From assembly GCA_037444075.1 (NCBI GenBank), contig JBBIND010000012.1, forward strand, positions 8,334 to 72,333: a stretch of DNA of 64,000 nt, given 5' to 3'. Position numbers and translations under genes: made by a program. The notes below the pieces were generated by a model. The model was not told the origin of the DNA and made no database searches. It worked only from the letters and a program-made list of their open reading frames with translations. Positions 34,904 to 43,600 of the stretch are shown in pieces. Each line of letters opens with the position of its first letter. The stretch's first letter is position 1. Origin of the DNA: JBBIND01 sp037444075. GTDB taxonomy: Bacteria; Acidobacteriota; Terriglobia; Bryobacterales; Bryobacteraceae.

Positions 34904-36028
34904 TTACGCCCGCGAGATCTGCTCCCAGGTCACTTCTCTGCCCTTCACGCAGGCTTCGAGCGCCATCACCGCTGTCAGGGTGCTTTCGGCGGCGGCAAAG
35001 GCCATGTTCTCGATCTTGCCGGTGCGCGCGCCCTCAATGAACTCGTTCACCGCGTCGAGCGTGATGTCGTGCTTGGTTTCCGCCGTCTCGACGGGTTGCT
35101 TGTCGCGCCAGACGGTGTAGCCCCGGCGGGAGACGTTCACCGCTCCCTTTTCGCAAATGAAGGTCTCTGAGACGTCCTGGAAACCGGGCGTGCGGAACTG
35201 GTTGGCGCTGTAGCTGAACGTCATTCCGTCGGCGAACTGGAACGTCACGGCCACGTTGTCGTAAATGTTGCCGTAGTGGCGCAACTGCCGGCTGCCGTAA
35301 CCTGAGACGCGGACCGGGTGAGTGTTGGTGAACCAATTGACGACGTCGATGTTGTGGCAATCCTGTTCCACCAGAATGTCGCCTGACAGTTCCCGGTAGA
35401 AGAACCAGTTGCGGATCTTCTCTTCGGATTCCGCGTGTCCGGTCTTGATCGTGGGACCGCCGCCGAGCCACGCGGCGCGGACCATCTTGATCGGTCCGAT
35501 CTCGCCCGACGTTGCGATCTGGTGCGCCCGCCGGTATTCCTTGCCGTAGCGCTGCTGGTAGCCCACGGTAATACGCTTGGTCTTGTCCGCCTTCTTGGCG
35601 GCTTCCACTACTCTCCGGCAGCCCGCCGCGTTTACTCCCGCGGGCTTCTCCATGAAGATGTGCTTGCGCGCGGCGACCGCCGCCTCAAAGTGCTCCGGAT
35701 GCAGATAGGCGGGAGTGGCAATCAGGACCGCATCCACGTCGCTCCTCAGCAGTTCCTTGTAATCCTTGTAAGTGCGCGCGCCGGAGTACTTCTCGCGCGC
35801 GACGGTCAAGCGGTCCTCATAAATGTCGCAGACCGCGGTTACCTTGGCGAACTCGTTTCTGGCGAACAGCCCGCTGACATACATGCCGCGGCCGCCCGTG
35901 CCGATCACTCCGAGCGAAAGCGCGGAATTGGCTTGCGATCCCCGCACGGCGCCGGGCAGTACAATCATGAGTCCTGCTCCAGCCGAAGCCGACTGAACAA
36001 AGCCGCGGCGGGTGGATGATTTCTGCAT
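34904..36028 (-). CDS. Exported Gfo/Idh/MocA oxidoreductase with Tat signal
   Basis: A 374-aa protein with a twin-arginine signal (SSTRRGFVQSASAGAGLMIV) and then a Rossmann domain (LSLGVIGTGGRGMYVSGLFA), a lysine motif IFMEKPAGVNAAGCRR and a long C-terminal domain with ELSGDILVEQDCHNIDVVNW. Tat-exported members carry a tightly bound NAD(P) and act on sugars outside the cytoplasm; many are found in Bacteroidota, Planctomycetota and Acidobacteriota. GAGGAGG lies before the ATG. The promoter is divergent from the glycosyltransferase operon. Confidence 0.88.
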   Translation of the reverse strand: MQKSSTRRGFVQSASAGAGLMIVLPGAVRGSQANSALSLGVIGTGGRGMYVSGLFARNEFAKVTAVCDIYEDRLTVAREKYSGARTYKDYKELLRSDVDAVLIATPAYLHPEHFEAAVAARKHIFMEKPAGVNAAGCRRVVEAAKKADKTKRITVGYQQRYGKEYRRAHQIATSGEIGPIKMVRAAWLGGGPTIKTGHAESEEKIRNWFFYRELSGDILVEQDCHNIDVVNWFTNTHPVRVSGYGSRQLRHYGNIYDNVAVTFQFADGMTFSYSANQFRTPGFQDVSETFICEKGAVNVSRRGYTVWRDKQPVETAETKHDITLDAVNEFIEGARTGKIENMAFAAAESTLTAVMALEACVKGREVTWEQISRA

Positions 36029-36063
36029 CTGTACCTCCTCAGAATCCGAATGTGAAACTATGG

Positions 36064-36092
36064 GAATACTGTTTTTCCGTATTCATTATACT
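36064..36092. promoter_or_regulatory. Bidirectional promoter region
   Basis: On the plus strand TATACT (36087-36092) is a good -10 for the glycosyltransferase operon. On the minus strand TATAAT (from 36085-36090) is a good -10 for the Tat-dehydrogenase. GAATAC (36064-36069) and GTATTC (36079-36084) form a 6-base inverted repeat directly beside them and could bind a regulator of both. Confidence 0.5.
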
Positions 36093-36103
36093 GAGTGAGA
36101 TCC

Positions 36104-37597
36104 ATGAAGCTGTCGATTCTGGTGCCAGTCTACAACGAGCGCACGGTGGTTGAGCGCAGCCTCGCCCAGGTTCTCACCGCGCGCCTGCCGGAGGCGATGG
36201 AGCGTGAAGTTATCGTGGTGGATGACTGCTCTACCGACGGCACGGTGCAAATCCTGGAAAGGCTGGCAGCCGCGCATCCGGAGATCGTGCTTGCCCGGCA
36301 CCCCGTCAACCGCGGTAAAGGCGCTGCTCTGCGGACCGCTTTGCAGCACGCCTCGGGCGATTTCTGCCTGGTTCAGGACGCCGACCTGGAATACGATCCG
36401 TCCGAATATCCCCGGCTGTTATTACCCCTGCTCCTGGGACACGCCGATGCTGTTTTCGGTTCACGGTACCTGGCCGGAGCCCAGCGGCGCGTGCTGCCCT
36501 TCTGGCATTCGCTGATCAACAAGACGCTGACGCTGCTCTGCAACATGTTCTGCAACCTCGACCTGACCGACATGGAGACCTGCTACAAGGTCTTCCGCAC
36601 GGACTTGTTGAAGAGCATCCCCATCCGCTCGGACCGCTTCGGGTTTGAACCGGAAATTACGCTGAAGTGCGCCAAGCGGAAGCTGCGCATCTACGAGGTG
36701 CCCATCAGCTATCACGGCCGCAGCTACGAGGAAGGCAAGAAGATCGGCTGGTGGGACGGAGTGAAAGCGCTCGGCGTCATCTTCCACTTCTGGTTGATTG
36801 ATGACCTTTACGTCGAACCCTACGGACGCGGCGTGCTGAACAACCTGACGGGCACCCCCCAATACGTCAACTGGATCACGGATACCTTCCGCCCGGGACT
36901 CCCTACACCGGTGCGGCCGCATTTGGGGGACACCGTCCTCGAAATCGGAGCCGGGTTAGGCATCTTCACCGGGCGTCTGATGAGCAGGCGTTTGCGCTAC
37001 GTTGCCGCCGAGAGCGATCCTCTCTACCTGCACGCGCTCAGAAACCGTTTCCTGAGGACCCCCAATGTGGAGGTCGAGCCTTTGGACCAAGCCGCTCTCA
37101 GCGGTTTGGCAGGCTCGGACGGCGGCTTCGATACGGCCCTCTGCCTCAACGTCGTTGAATACCTGGACGAACCCGAATCGACCGTGGCCGAACTCAGCCG
37201 TTTGCTCCGCCCGGGCGGCAAACTAGTGCTGCTGGCGCCCAGGGGAGAAGGACTGTACGGGCGCGTCGACCGGGCCATGGGTCACCGCCGCCGCTATTCG
37301 GCCGACGCTCTTCGATCGCTGGCCGAACGGCAGGGGTTGCGAGTGGTCAGTATCCGCCATCTCAATCGCATTTCGACGCCCGTCTGGTGGTTGCACGCGC
37401 GCCTGCTCCACCGGCGCCGCATCAGCAAACTTGCGCTGAAGATCTTTGACAAGACGGTCTGGCTATGGCGGCGCCTGGACCGGCTGCTGCCATGGGGGGG
37501 ACTCACTCTGGTACTTGTGGCCGAGCGTCCCCGGCACGGGGCTGACCAGGCGGCTTGTACCGTCAATTCCGATGTGCATACACTGAAGGTTCCATGA
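36104..37597 (+). CDS. GT2 glycosyltransferase fused to a SAM-dependent methyltransferase
   Basis: A 497-aa two-domain protein. Residues 1-~225 are a dolichyl-phosphate mannosyltransferase-like GT2 (MKLSILVPVYNERTVVERSL, VIVVDDCSTDGTVQIL, VQDADLEYDPSEYPRLL, then a membrane-proximal helix near IFHFWLIDD). From about residue 265 a class I methyltransferase follows (DTVLEIGAGLGIFTGRLMSR, FDTALCLNVVEYLDEPESTV, LLRPGGKLVLLAPRGEGLYG). Such fusions probably add a sugar and then methylate a lipid- or polymer-linked glycan. ATG 36104 is preferred over GTG 36095. It begins a three-gene operon. Confidence 0.85.
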   Translation: MKLSILVPVYNERTVVERSLAQVLTARLPEAMEREVIVVDDCSTDGTVQILERLAAAHPEIVLARHPVNRGKGAALRTALQHASGDFCLVQDADLEYDPSEYPRLLLPLLLGHADAVFGSRYLAGAQRRVLPFWHSLINKTLTLLCNMFCNLDLTDMETCYKVFRTDLLKSIPIRSDRFGFEPEITLKCAKRKLRIYEVPISYHGRSYEEGKKIGWWDGVKALGVIFHFWLIDDLYVEPYGRGVLNNLTGTPQYVNWITDTFRPGLPTPVRPHLGDTVLEIGAGLGIFTGRLMSRRLRYVAAESDPLYLHALRNRFLRTPNVEVEPLDQAALSGLAGSDGGFDTALCLNVVEYLDEPESTVAELSRLLRPGGKLVLLAPRGEGLYGRVDRAMGHRRRYSADALRSLAERQGLRVVSIRHLNRISTPVWWLHARLLHRRRISKLALKIFDKTVWLWRRLDRLLPWGGLTLVLVAERPRHGADQAACTVNSDVHTLKVP

Positions 37598-38445
37598 GCT
37601 ACCACTTCCGGCATTCCATCTGCAACGAAATCTATCAGGATCAACCCTTCGCGGACGCTTGCCGCTCCATGAAGGCGATCGGCTACGAAGGCATTGAAAT
37701 CGCGCCGTTCACGCTCGCTGAGGACCCGGCGAAACTGCCAGCCGCCAAGCGCAAGGAGCACGCTTCCACCATTCAGTCAGAGGGCCTGCAATTCGCCGGC
37801 CTCCATTGGCTCATGGTTGCACCCAAGGGCTTGCATGTTACGACGCCCGACAAGGCTCTGCGTGAGAAAAGCTGGCTCCACATCCGTAACCTGATCGACT
37901 TGTGCGCGGACCTCGCTGGCAGCCAGGAGGACAAAGGCGTCATGATATTCGGTTCCCCGCAGCAGCGTTGCTCGACGGGCGGCATGAGCCCCGCCGATGC
38001 GACGCGCAATTTCGTGGAGGGTCTGGCCGGGGTAGCTCCGCACGCCGAGGAGCGCGGCGTCACCATTCTGGTCGAGGCGCTGCCGCGCGCCCAGTGTGAC
38101 ATCGTCCTCTCGCTGGACGAAGCCGTGCGCATCGTCAACGAGATCAACAGCCCGGCAGTGCGCACGATGTTCGACACGCACAACGCCATCGACGAGGTGG
38201 TTTCCCACGGCGACCTGGTGGACCGTCATTTCGAGATGATCCGCCACGTCCATGTCAACGAAATGGATGGCCGCCACCCCGGCACGAGCGATTACAACTT
38301 CCTCCCGCTGCTGAAGACGTTGCGCAAGCGCGAGTATCAAGGGTGGGTATCACTCGAAGCCTTCGACTTCTCGCCGGGCGCTGAGCGCATTGCCAGCGAG
38401 TCGCTGCGTTACTTGCAGACGCAGATCAACAAGCTCAACTCGTGA
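37594..38445 (+). CDS. Sugar phosphate isomerase/epimerase
   Basis: A 283-aa TIM-barrel protein starting MSYHFRHSICNEIYQDQPFA, with GYEGIEIAPFTL, GVTILVEALPRAQCDIVLSL (metal Glu), TMFDTHNAIDEV (Asp/His), IRHVHVNEMDGRHPG and WVSLEAFDFSPG, the usual metal-ligand set of the xylose isomerase-like superfamily. The start overlaps the stop of the preceding gene (ATGA), and its stop overlaps the next start (GTGA), so the three genes are translationally coupled. Substrate unknown. Confidence 0.83.
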   Translation: MSYHFRHSICNEIYQDQPFADACRSMKAIGYEGIEIAPFTLAEDPAKLPAAKRKEHASTIQSEGLQFAGLHWLMVAPKGLHVTTPDKALREKSWLHIRNLIDLCADLAGSQEDKGVMIFGSPQQRCSTGGMSPADATRNFVEGLAGVAPHAEERGVTILVEALPRAQCDIVLSLDEAVRIVNEINSPAVRTMFDTHNAIDEVVSHGDLVDRHFEMIRHVHVNEMDGRHPGTSDYNFLPLLKTLRKREYQGWVSLEAFDFSPGAERIASESLRYLQTQINKLNS

Positions 38446-39401
38446 AACGCGTCGTTGTCACGGGCGGCGCCGGTTTCATCGGTTCCGCGCTAGTGCGGGA
38501 ACTGCTTCGCTCCGGGGACTGCCGGGTCGCCGTCATCGACAACCTGCTGACGGGCAAGGAAGAGAACCTCGACGGCCAGCGTTCTTCAATCGAGTTTCAT
38601 CGGGCGGACATACGTTCCTACGAGTCCATCGCCGGCCTGGTGAGCGGCGCCGACACGGTTTTCCATCTGGCCGCCATTCCCTCGGTTCCGCGCTCCATTC
38701 AGGAGCCCGTGCCATCCCACGAGGTCAACATCGACGGCACGTTCAACGTCTTTCGCGCAGCCGTTGAGGGCGGCGTCCGGCGCATCGTCTACGCTGCCTC
38801 GAGCAGCGCCTACGGTGACACGGAGACGCTCCCCAAAGTGGAGACGATGGCGCCGCGTCCGAGATCTCCTTACGCCGCGCAGAAGTTGCTCGGCGAGTAC
38901 TACGCCAGCATCTTTGCCAGCTGCTATCCGATTGAAGCGGTGTCGCTGCGCTACTTCAACGTGTACGGTCCGCGCCAGGATCCGAGCAGCCCGTACTCCG
39001 GCGTCATCTCGGTGTTCCTGAACGCGTTGCTGGACCGCTGCCCGCCGACTATTTTCGGCGATGGCGAGCAATCGCGTGACTTTACTTACGTCGAAGACGT
39101 AGCCGCGCTTACGGCGCGAGCCGCGGTGATAGCAGGCATCAGCGGCAAAGTCTACAACGCGGGCAATGGGAACCGCTACACGCTGAACCAGGTGTGGGAG
39201 GCAATGCAGAAGCTGGAAGGCGTCTCCATCCCGGCGCGTTACGATCAGCCGCGCGCCGGAGATGTGCGCGACTCGCAAGCCGACACGACGGCTGCCGGTC
39301 GTGAGTTGGGCCACAGTCCTCGCTTTTCGCTCGAGGAGGGCTTGCGGCGGACGCTCGAGTGGTATCGTACTCGCCGCGTGCCGTCCGGTTCGGCGCCCTA
39401 G
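38442..39401 (+). CDS. NAD-dependent epimerase/dehydratase (nucleotide-sugar 4-epimerase-like)
   Basis: A 319-aa extended short-chain dehydrogenase: KRVVVTGGAGFIGSALVREL (NAD site), VFHLAAIPSVPRSIQEP, ASSSAYGD, catalytic SPYAAQKLLGEYY (Tyr and Lys of YxxxK), and RYFNVYGPRQDPSSPY. The P-S-V-P-R-S and A-S-S-S-A-Y-G patterns are near those of UDP-N-acetylglucosamine 4-epimerases (WbpP type). The start is GTG overlapping the upstream stop. With the GT-methyltransferase it points to surface-glycan synthesis. Confidence 0.87.
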   Translation: MKRVVVTGGAGFIGSALVRELLRSGDCRVAVIDNLLTGKEENLDGQRSSIEFHRADIRSYESIAGLVSGADTVFHLAAIPSVPRSIQEPVPSHEVNIDGTFNVFRAAVEGGVRRIVYAASSSAYGDTETLPKVETMAPRPRSPYAAQKLLGEYYASIFASCYPIEAVSLRYFNVYGPRQDPSSPYSGVISVFLNALLDRCPPTIFGDGEQSRDFTYVEDVAALTARAAVIAGISGKVYNAGNGNRYTLNQVWEAMQKLEGVSIPARYDQPRAGDVRDSQADTTAAGRELGHSPRFSLEEGLRRTLEWYRTRRVPSGSAP

Positions 39402-40045
39402 CGGTTTGTCCCGGCGCCCGCCCGGGCGGCTGGTTTGCCGTACACTTCAATCCAGTCCAACCGCGAAGACGCCGGTGTGCCGCCGCCGGTCATCAGGTCG
39501 GTCCAGCCAATCTCCTCCACGCGGCTCAGGTCGGGGCGCTCCACCGAGGCCCCTTCGACGACCGTCTTGATGTTCAGGCGGCGCCACCGCAGGTCGGCGA
39601 CGTTGAATTCGCGTTCGCGCCAATCACCTGAGGCGTCATCGGCCTGGTCCGCCACCAGCCACGTGCCATCGGCCAGCTTGAGGATAATGCGCAACTGACG
39701 GAAGCCGGATTGCTTGCTGCGCCAGCGGATCTTGGCTTGGCCTGTCAGGTCCACCAGCCGCTCGTTGTGCCGCAGGCTGATGGCGCAATTGCCTTCGCAT
39801 TGGCCTGTCCAGATGTAGTAAGGATCGTCGGCGGGTTTGTCATGATTACTCTTCTTCAGGCCTTCACGGCCAGGTCCGTGGAGAGTTACGGACAGGTTCG
39901 GATTGGCCACGTGTTCCTGAGTCACGGGCAGTGCCGCCGGTGTCTCTTTCCAGTCTTCGCGAAAAAACAACCCGGGGCGGTCCTGTGCTGCCAGAAAGGC
40001 GGGCAGCAGCGACGCGATGATCAGCAAGGGTAGCAGGCGATTCAA
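39398..40045 (-). CDS. Secreted protein of unknown function
   Basis: A 215-aa protein starting at a TTG codon with AGGAG ten bases upstream, then a signal peptide (LLPLLIIASLLPAFLAAQDR). The mature part has a beta-sandwich look (KIRWRSKQSGFRQLRIILKL, DGTWLVADQADDASGDW), recalling carbohydrate-binding or DUF1080-like extracellular domains, but no named family is certain. Its end overlaps the convergent epimerase gene by four bases. Confidence 0.68.
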   Translation of the reverse strand: MNRLLPLLIIASLLPAFLAAQDRPGLFFREDWKETPAALPVTQEHVANPNLSVTLHGPGREGLKKSNHDKPADDPYYIWTGQCEGNCAISLRHNERLVDLTGQAKIRWRSKQSGFRQLRIILKLADGTWLVADQADDASGDWREREFNVADLRWRRLNIKTVVEGASVERPDLSRVEEIGWTDLMTGGGTPASSRLDWIEVYGKPAARAGAGTNR

Positions 40046-40164
40046 GATTCCGGTTCTCCTGGTGAGATTGTAACCGTGCGCGCCCGCCTCCTGCGATCCG
40101 GCCAGGTTGGGTGCCAGTTGACCTGAAGGACAGCGCGTTCAAACAGCTTCGCCGGCGTAAGGAA

Positions 40165-40680
40165 TCAGTCAGGACGGCAGGTTTGCGCCAACCACGTGCG
40201 GACCTTGTCGGCGACGCTCGAAATGGCTGATTCCACACCGGGGTCCATGACACCTCCGACGGTGAACACATCTTTGGCTTCCACGGCCACGATATACACT
40301 TCCCGGGGAGCCGGCAGGTCCAACTCACGGGCGAGCGCCAACACGTCCAGCAGACCGATCGAATGCGGTGAATGACCCGGCGCGGCCGTCAGTTCCTCCT
40401 CGCGCAGAGCATAGATCGTGCCGGGTGGTCCGGAGCCTGTCAGCACTGTGTCCACGACTGCCAACCGGTCCACCCCGAGGATGTGATCGAGCAACCGGAA
40501 GCCTGATTCCGAGCAACTCACCGTTTCCGATTCCCGCGGAGGATCCCGGCGCAAGTTGTCCGCCACGCGGTACCCGAAGGCGTCGTCGGCGAGGATTTCG
40601 TTGCCGAGACAAAGCACCAGCGCCCGTTTTGCCAGGACCGAGTCTTCTGCCGCTTGGCTACTGCCGGCGGATCTGGCCAT
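40165..40680 (-). CDS. [NiFe] hydrogenase maturation protease
   Basis: A 171-aa protein of the HyaD/HycI/FrcD peptidase family: LVLCLGNEILADDAFGYRVA (conserved G-N-x-L/I-x-x-D-D with the metal Asp/Glu), LAVVDTVLTGSGPPGTIYAL (second acidic site), and PGHSPHSIGLLDVLALAREL (conserved His). It removes the C-terminal tail of the hydrogenase large subunit after nickel insertion. It overlaps the large-subunit gene by 23 bases and is the last gene of the operon. A downstream internal start near LAKRALVLCLGN is possible. Confidence 0.9.
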   Translation of the reverse strand: MARSAGSSQAAEDSVLAKRALVLCLGNEILADDAFGYRVADNLRRDPPRESETVSCSESGFRLLDHILGVDRLAVVDTVLTGSGPPGTIYALREEELTAAPGHSPHSIGLLDVLALARELDLPAPREVYIVAVEAKDVFTVGGVMDPGVESAISSVADKVRTWLAQTCRPD

Positions 40681-42175
40681 CGGAATCGCGGCGCAGGGCA
40701 GCGAGCGTGTTGCCGGCGCCGTCGCGCAGTCTTACGTGCAGCGGCATGCTGCCCGGCAGCGAGTGCGTGGCGCAACCGAGGCAGGGGTCGTAGGCGCGGA
40801 ATGCCATTTCCACCATGTTGAGAACACCGTCGGAAAGATTGTCGCGCGACACCAAACCCTTGGCCGCCTTCTCCACGCTCATGGCGATGCGGGCTGCGTT
40901 GTTCTGCGTGGCGACAATCAGGTTGGCTTTACGAATCAAGCCGCGCTCATCCGTCTGGAAGTGGTGGATCAACGTGCCACGCGGAGCCTCCACCACGCCC
41001 ACTCCTTCGCGGGGCGTGGCCGTGGGGATGTTTCGGACGTGCGGATCCAGGATTTCCTCGTCGTCGGCCAACTCTTTCAGCCGCTCGGCGGCATACAGGA
41101 GCTCAATGACCCTGGCCCAGTGATTCGCGAGCGTGTGGTGAACCGGCTTGCCGCCCAGCGTCCTGAAGAATTCCAGGTAGGCCTGTTGCGCCAGCGGCGT
41201 CGCCATGCCGTCGGCCACGTTCAGGCGGGCCAGGGGAGCCACGGAGTAAACGCCGCTTCCGGCTCCCTCGGTGAAACCGTGCCACCCGATGGGCTTCAGG
41301 TAGCAGAATTTCATGTAGCTCCATGGCTCGGTGTGTTCGGCCACCAAGTCCAGGTAGGAACGGGGATCGCACTTGGTCCACTCCTGCCCTTCCGGCGACA
41401 CGACGCGCAGCTTCCCGTCGTAGAAATTCACGCGGTTGTCCTCATCCACCAACCCCATGTAGTAAGTGCGATGAGTGAAGATATCCGAGAGGATCAGTTC
41501 CACGAAATCCGAGTTCTTCAGCACTACACGGTCGAACAGGTCAAGCGTAAAACCGGCAAACTCGACAGCTTCAGAGGCCACTCGCCGGAACTGCTCGCGG
41601 GCTTCTGAGTTCAGGCTCTTGGCGACACCCCCAGGCAGGCCCAGCACGGGATGTATGACTTTTCCTGCCGCCAGTGCCACTAATTCCCGCAGTTGGCGGC
41701 GGATCGTTACGACCTTGAGCCCGATTTCCTTGCCCACTTTGGCGACTACGCCAAGCACGTTGCGCTCCGCGGCCGGGGCGCGGGGCCCCACCACGAAATC
41801 AGGCCCGCCCAGAAAGTAGAAATGCAGTGCATGGTCCTCCGCCATGAAAGCGTTGTAGACCATCTCCCGGATCTTCTTCGCCGCGGGAGGCGGCTCCACT
41901 GAATACAGGTCGTCGAGCGCCTTGGTGGAAGCCATGTGGTGCGCCGTCGGACACACGCCGCAGATGCGCGACGTGATCTGAGGCAAATCCTCGGCGGGCC
42001 GGCCTTCTGCGAACTTCTCGAAGCCCCTCAATTCCGGCACCTGGAAATAGGCGCGCTCCACTTCACCGTCTTCGCCCAGGAAGATGTCGATCTTGCCGTG
42101 GCCTTCGAGCCGGGTCACCGGGTCGATCGTGATGCGGCGCCGGGCGGCGTCCGTGCCAGTCGAGGTTGCGCTCAT
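40658..42175 (-). CDS. mvhA: [NiFe] hydrogenase large subunit (MvhA-type, group 3c)
   Basis: A 505-aa protein with both nickel-binding signatures: SRICGVCPTAHH near residue 66 and DPCLGCATHSLPG near the C-terminus, where the maturation protease cuts. The N-terminus ITIDPVTRLEGHGKIDIFLG is typical. ATG 42175 is four bases after the small-subunit stop; an open frame further upstream lies inside the neighbour gene and is ignored. The neighbour set (MvhG, MvhD, HdrABC) identifies the cytosolic, heterodisulfide-reductase-linked class. It oxidises H2 and feeds electrons to HdrA, or runs in reverse to evolve H2. Confidence 0.93.
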   Translation of the reverse strand: MSATSTGTDAARRRITIDPVTRLEGHGKIDIFLGEDGEVERAYFQVPELRGFEKFAEGRPAEDLPQITSRICGVCPTAHHMASTKALDDLYSVEPPPAAKKIREMVYNAFMAEDHALHFYFLGGPDFVVGPRAPAAERNVLGVVAKVGKEIGLKVVTIRRQLRELVALAAGKVIHPVLGLPGGVAKSLNSEAREQFRRVASEAVEFAGFTLDLFDRVVLKNSDFVELILSDIFTHRTYYMGLVDEDNRVNFYDGKLRVVSPEGQEWTKCDPRSYLDLVAEHTEPWSYMKFCYLKPIGWHGFTEGAGSGVYSVAPLARLNVADGMATPLAQQAYLEFFRTLGGKPVHHTLANHWARVIELLYAAERLKELADDEEILDPHVRNIPTATPREGVGVVEAPRGTLIHHFQTDERGLIRKANLIVATQNNAARIAMSVEKAAKGLVSRDNLSDGVLNMVEMAFRAYDPCLGCATHSLPGSMPLHVRLRDGAGNTLAALRRDSDGQIRRQ

Positions 42176-42179
42176 GCCT

Positions 42180-43151
42180 TCAAGTCTCCAGTCTCTTTCT
42201 CCGCAGCAGCGATGCCGGCAGCCCGTAGCGATAGAAGCTCCCCACGGGATCAGGGATCGTGGCCAGTATCCGGTCGATTTCCTCCTGGTTGCCGGAGTCA
42301 ATGAGCGAAGTGACGGCCGAAAGGGCCTTGGCGCCGTGGTCCTTGACTCGGCTGGTCGGGCCGAAGCACCCGGAGCAGGGCATGTTGCCGCGGATGCATG
42401 CCGCTCCACACCCGGCTCGCGTCGCCATACCCAAACAAAGCAAGCCCTGCGACAGCAGGCACTTCTCTTCTTCAATCATCGTCAGGTGCGGGCGACGGAA
42501 TTCAGCCACCAGCAGCGTTTCGGGCTTGCTCTCGCGCCGCGGACAATCCTCACAGAGCGCGCGGTCCGGCGCGAGCACTGAACCCCGCGGCGGGGGGTGA
42601 TCGTTTAACAGTGCTTCGACGGCGCTTGCCAGCAGGGCAGGCGTGGGCGGGCAGCCGGGCACCAGGTAATCCACGTCAACCACCTGCGCAAGCGTCTTCA
42701 CATCGTCATAGAACCCCGGCAGTTCCACTGCCCGTCCCTTTTCACGGAACTCCGTTTCCGGTCGTACACCTTCCGGATTGACGGTGCTGGGTGCGTCCGC
42801 ATACACGGCATCGAAGATGCTGCGCCGGTCCCACAAATTGGCGAGACCCGGTATTCCGCCGAGTTGAGCGCAAGCTCCGAAGGCCACCAGCAGCTTCGAT
42901 TTGCGGCGCAGCAGCACGGCCATTTCCTCCTGCTCCGTGGTCCGAATCGCGCCGTTCAGGAAGGTCAGGTCGATGGATCCGTCCGGCATCGCTTCCACGT
43001 CATGCCGCTTGAAGTCCAGAGCCACGGGCCAGAGCACAATTTCCACTGCAGCGGCCACATCCAGCAGAACTTCGGCCAGATCCACCACCGCTTCCTCACA
43101 GCCCCCGCAGGAAGCGCACCAGTAAAACGCGACTTTGGGCCGGTTGCTCAT
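42180..43151 (-). CDS. mvhG: [NiFe] hydrogenase small subunit (MvhG-type)
   Basis: A 323-aa Fe-S protein starting MSNRPKVAFYWCASCGGCEE, the proximal-cluster CxxC, followed by LLVAFGACAQLGGIPGLANL, DYLVPGCPPTPALL, ALCEDCPRRESKP, and a Cys-rich end (AGCGAACIRGNMPCSGCFGP) for the other clusters. It carries electrons from the NiFe site outward. The start at 43151 overlaps the mvhD stop (ATGA). It has no Tat signal, which agrees with a cytosolic enzyme. Confidence 0.92.
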   Translation of the reverse strand: MSNRPKVAFYWCASCGGCEEAVVDLAEVLLDVAAAVEIVLWPVALDFKRHDVEAMPDGSIDLTFLNGAIRTTEQEEMAVLLRRKSKLLVAFGACAQLGGIPGLANLWDRRSIFDAVYADAPSTVNPEGVRPETEFREKGRAVELPGFYDDVKTLAQVVDVDYLVPGCPPTPALLASAVEALLNDHPPPRGSVLAPDRALCEDCPRRESKPETLLVAEFRRPHLTMIEEEKCLLSQGLLCLGMATRAGCGAACIRGNMPCSGCFGPTSRVKDHGAKALSAVTSLIDSGNQEEIDRILATIPDPVGSFYRYGLPASLLRRKRLET

Positions 43152-43600
43152 TGCGCCTCCACGGCCCCTGCCGGGCTGGCTTGCCGGGAGTTCCAGCGCA
43201 GCGGCCCAAGCGCGCGCAAATCCTCCGTCATGCTGTTGACCACGCTTCGCACGCGCGACCCCTCCGCCGCCGAGATCCACTCGAGCCTCACGCGTTGCCG
43301 TTCGATGCCCAGATCCTCCAGCATCCGCTGAAGCAGGCGGAACCGGCGCAGCGCCTTGTAGTTGCCCTCCTGGTAATGGCAGTCTCCCGGGTGGCATCCG
43401 CCGATCAGGACGCCGTCGGCGCCCTTCGCCAATGCATCCAGGATGAATTGCGGATCCACGCGTCCGGAGCACATGACGCGGATGACACAGAGGTTCGGCG
43501 CATATTTCAGCCGCGAGACGCCGGCCAGATCAGCCGCCAGGTAGGTACACCAGTTACAGAAAAACGCGACGATGCGTGGCTCAAACTTATCCTCAGCCAT
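43148..43600 (-). CDS. mvhD: MvhD-type hydrogenase/heterodisulfide reductase iron-sulfur subunit
   Basis: A 150-aa protein with five conserved cysteines expected for a 2Fe-2S site: AFFCNWCTYLAADLAGVSRL, NLCVIRVMCSGRVDPQFILD and VLIGGCHPGDCHYQEGNYKA. MvhD links the hydrogenase to HdrA. No Sec codon is needed here; all positions are Cys. It overlaps hdrA by eight bases and mvhG by four bases. Confidence 0.92.
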   Translation of the reverse strand: MAEDKFEPRIVAFFCNWCTYLAADLAGVSRLKYAPNLCVIRVMCSGRVDPQFILDALAKGADGVLIGGCHPGDCHYQEGNYKALRRFRLLQRMLEDLGIERQRVRLEWISAAEGSRVRSVVNSMTEDLRALGPLRWNSRQASPAGAVEAQ

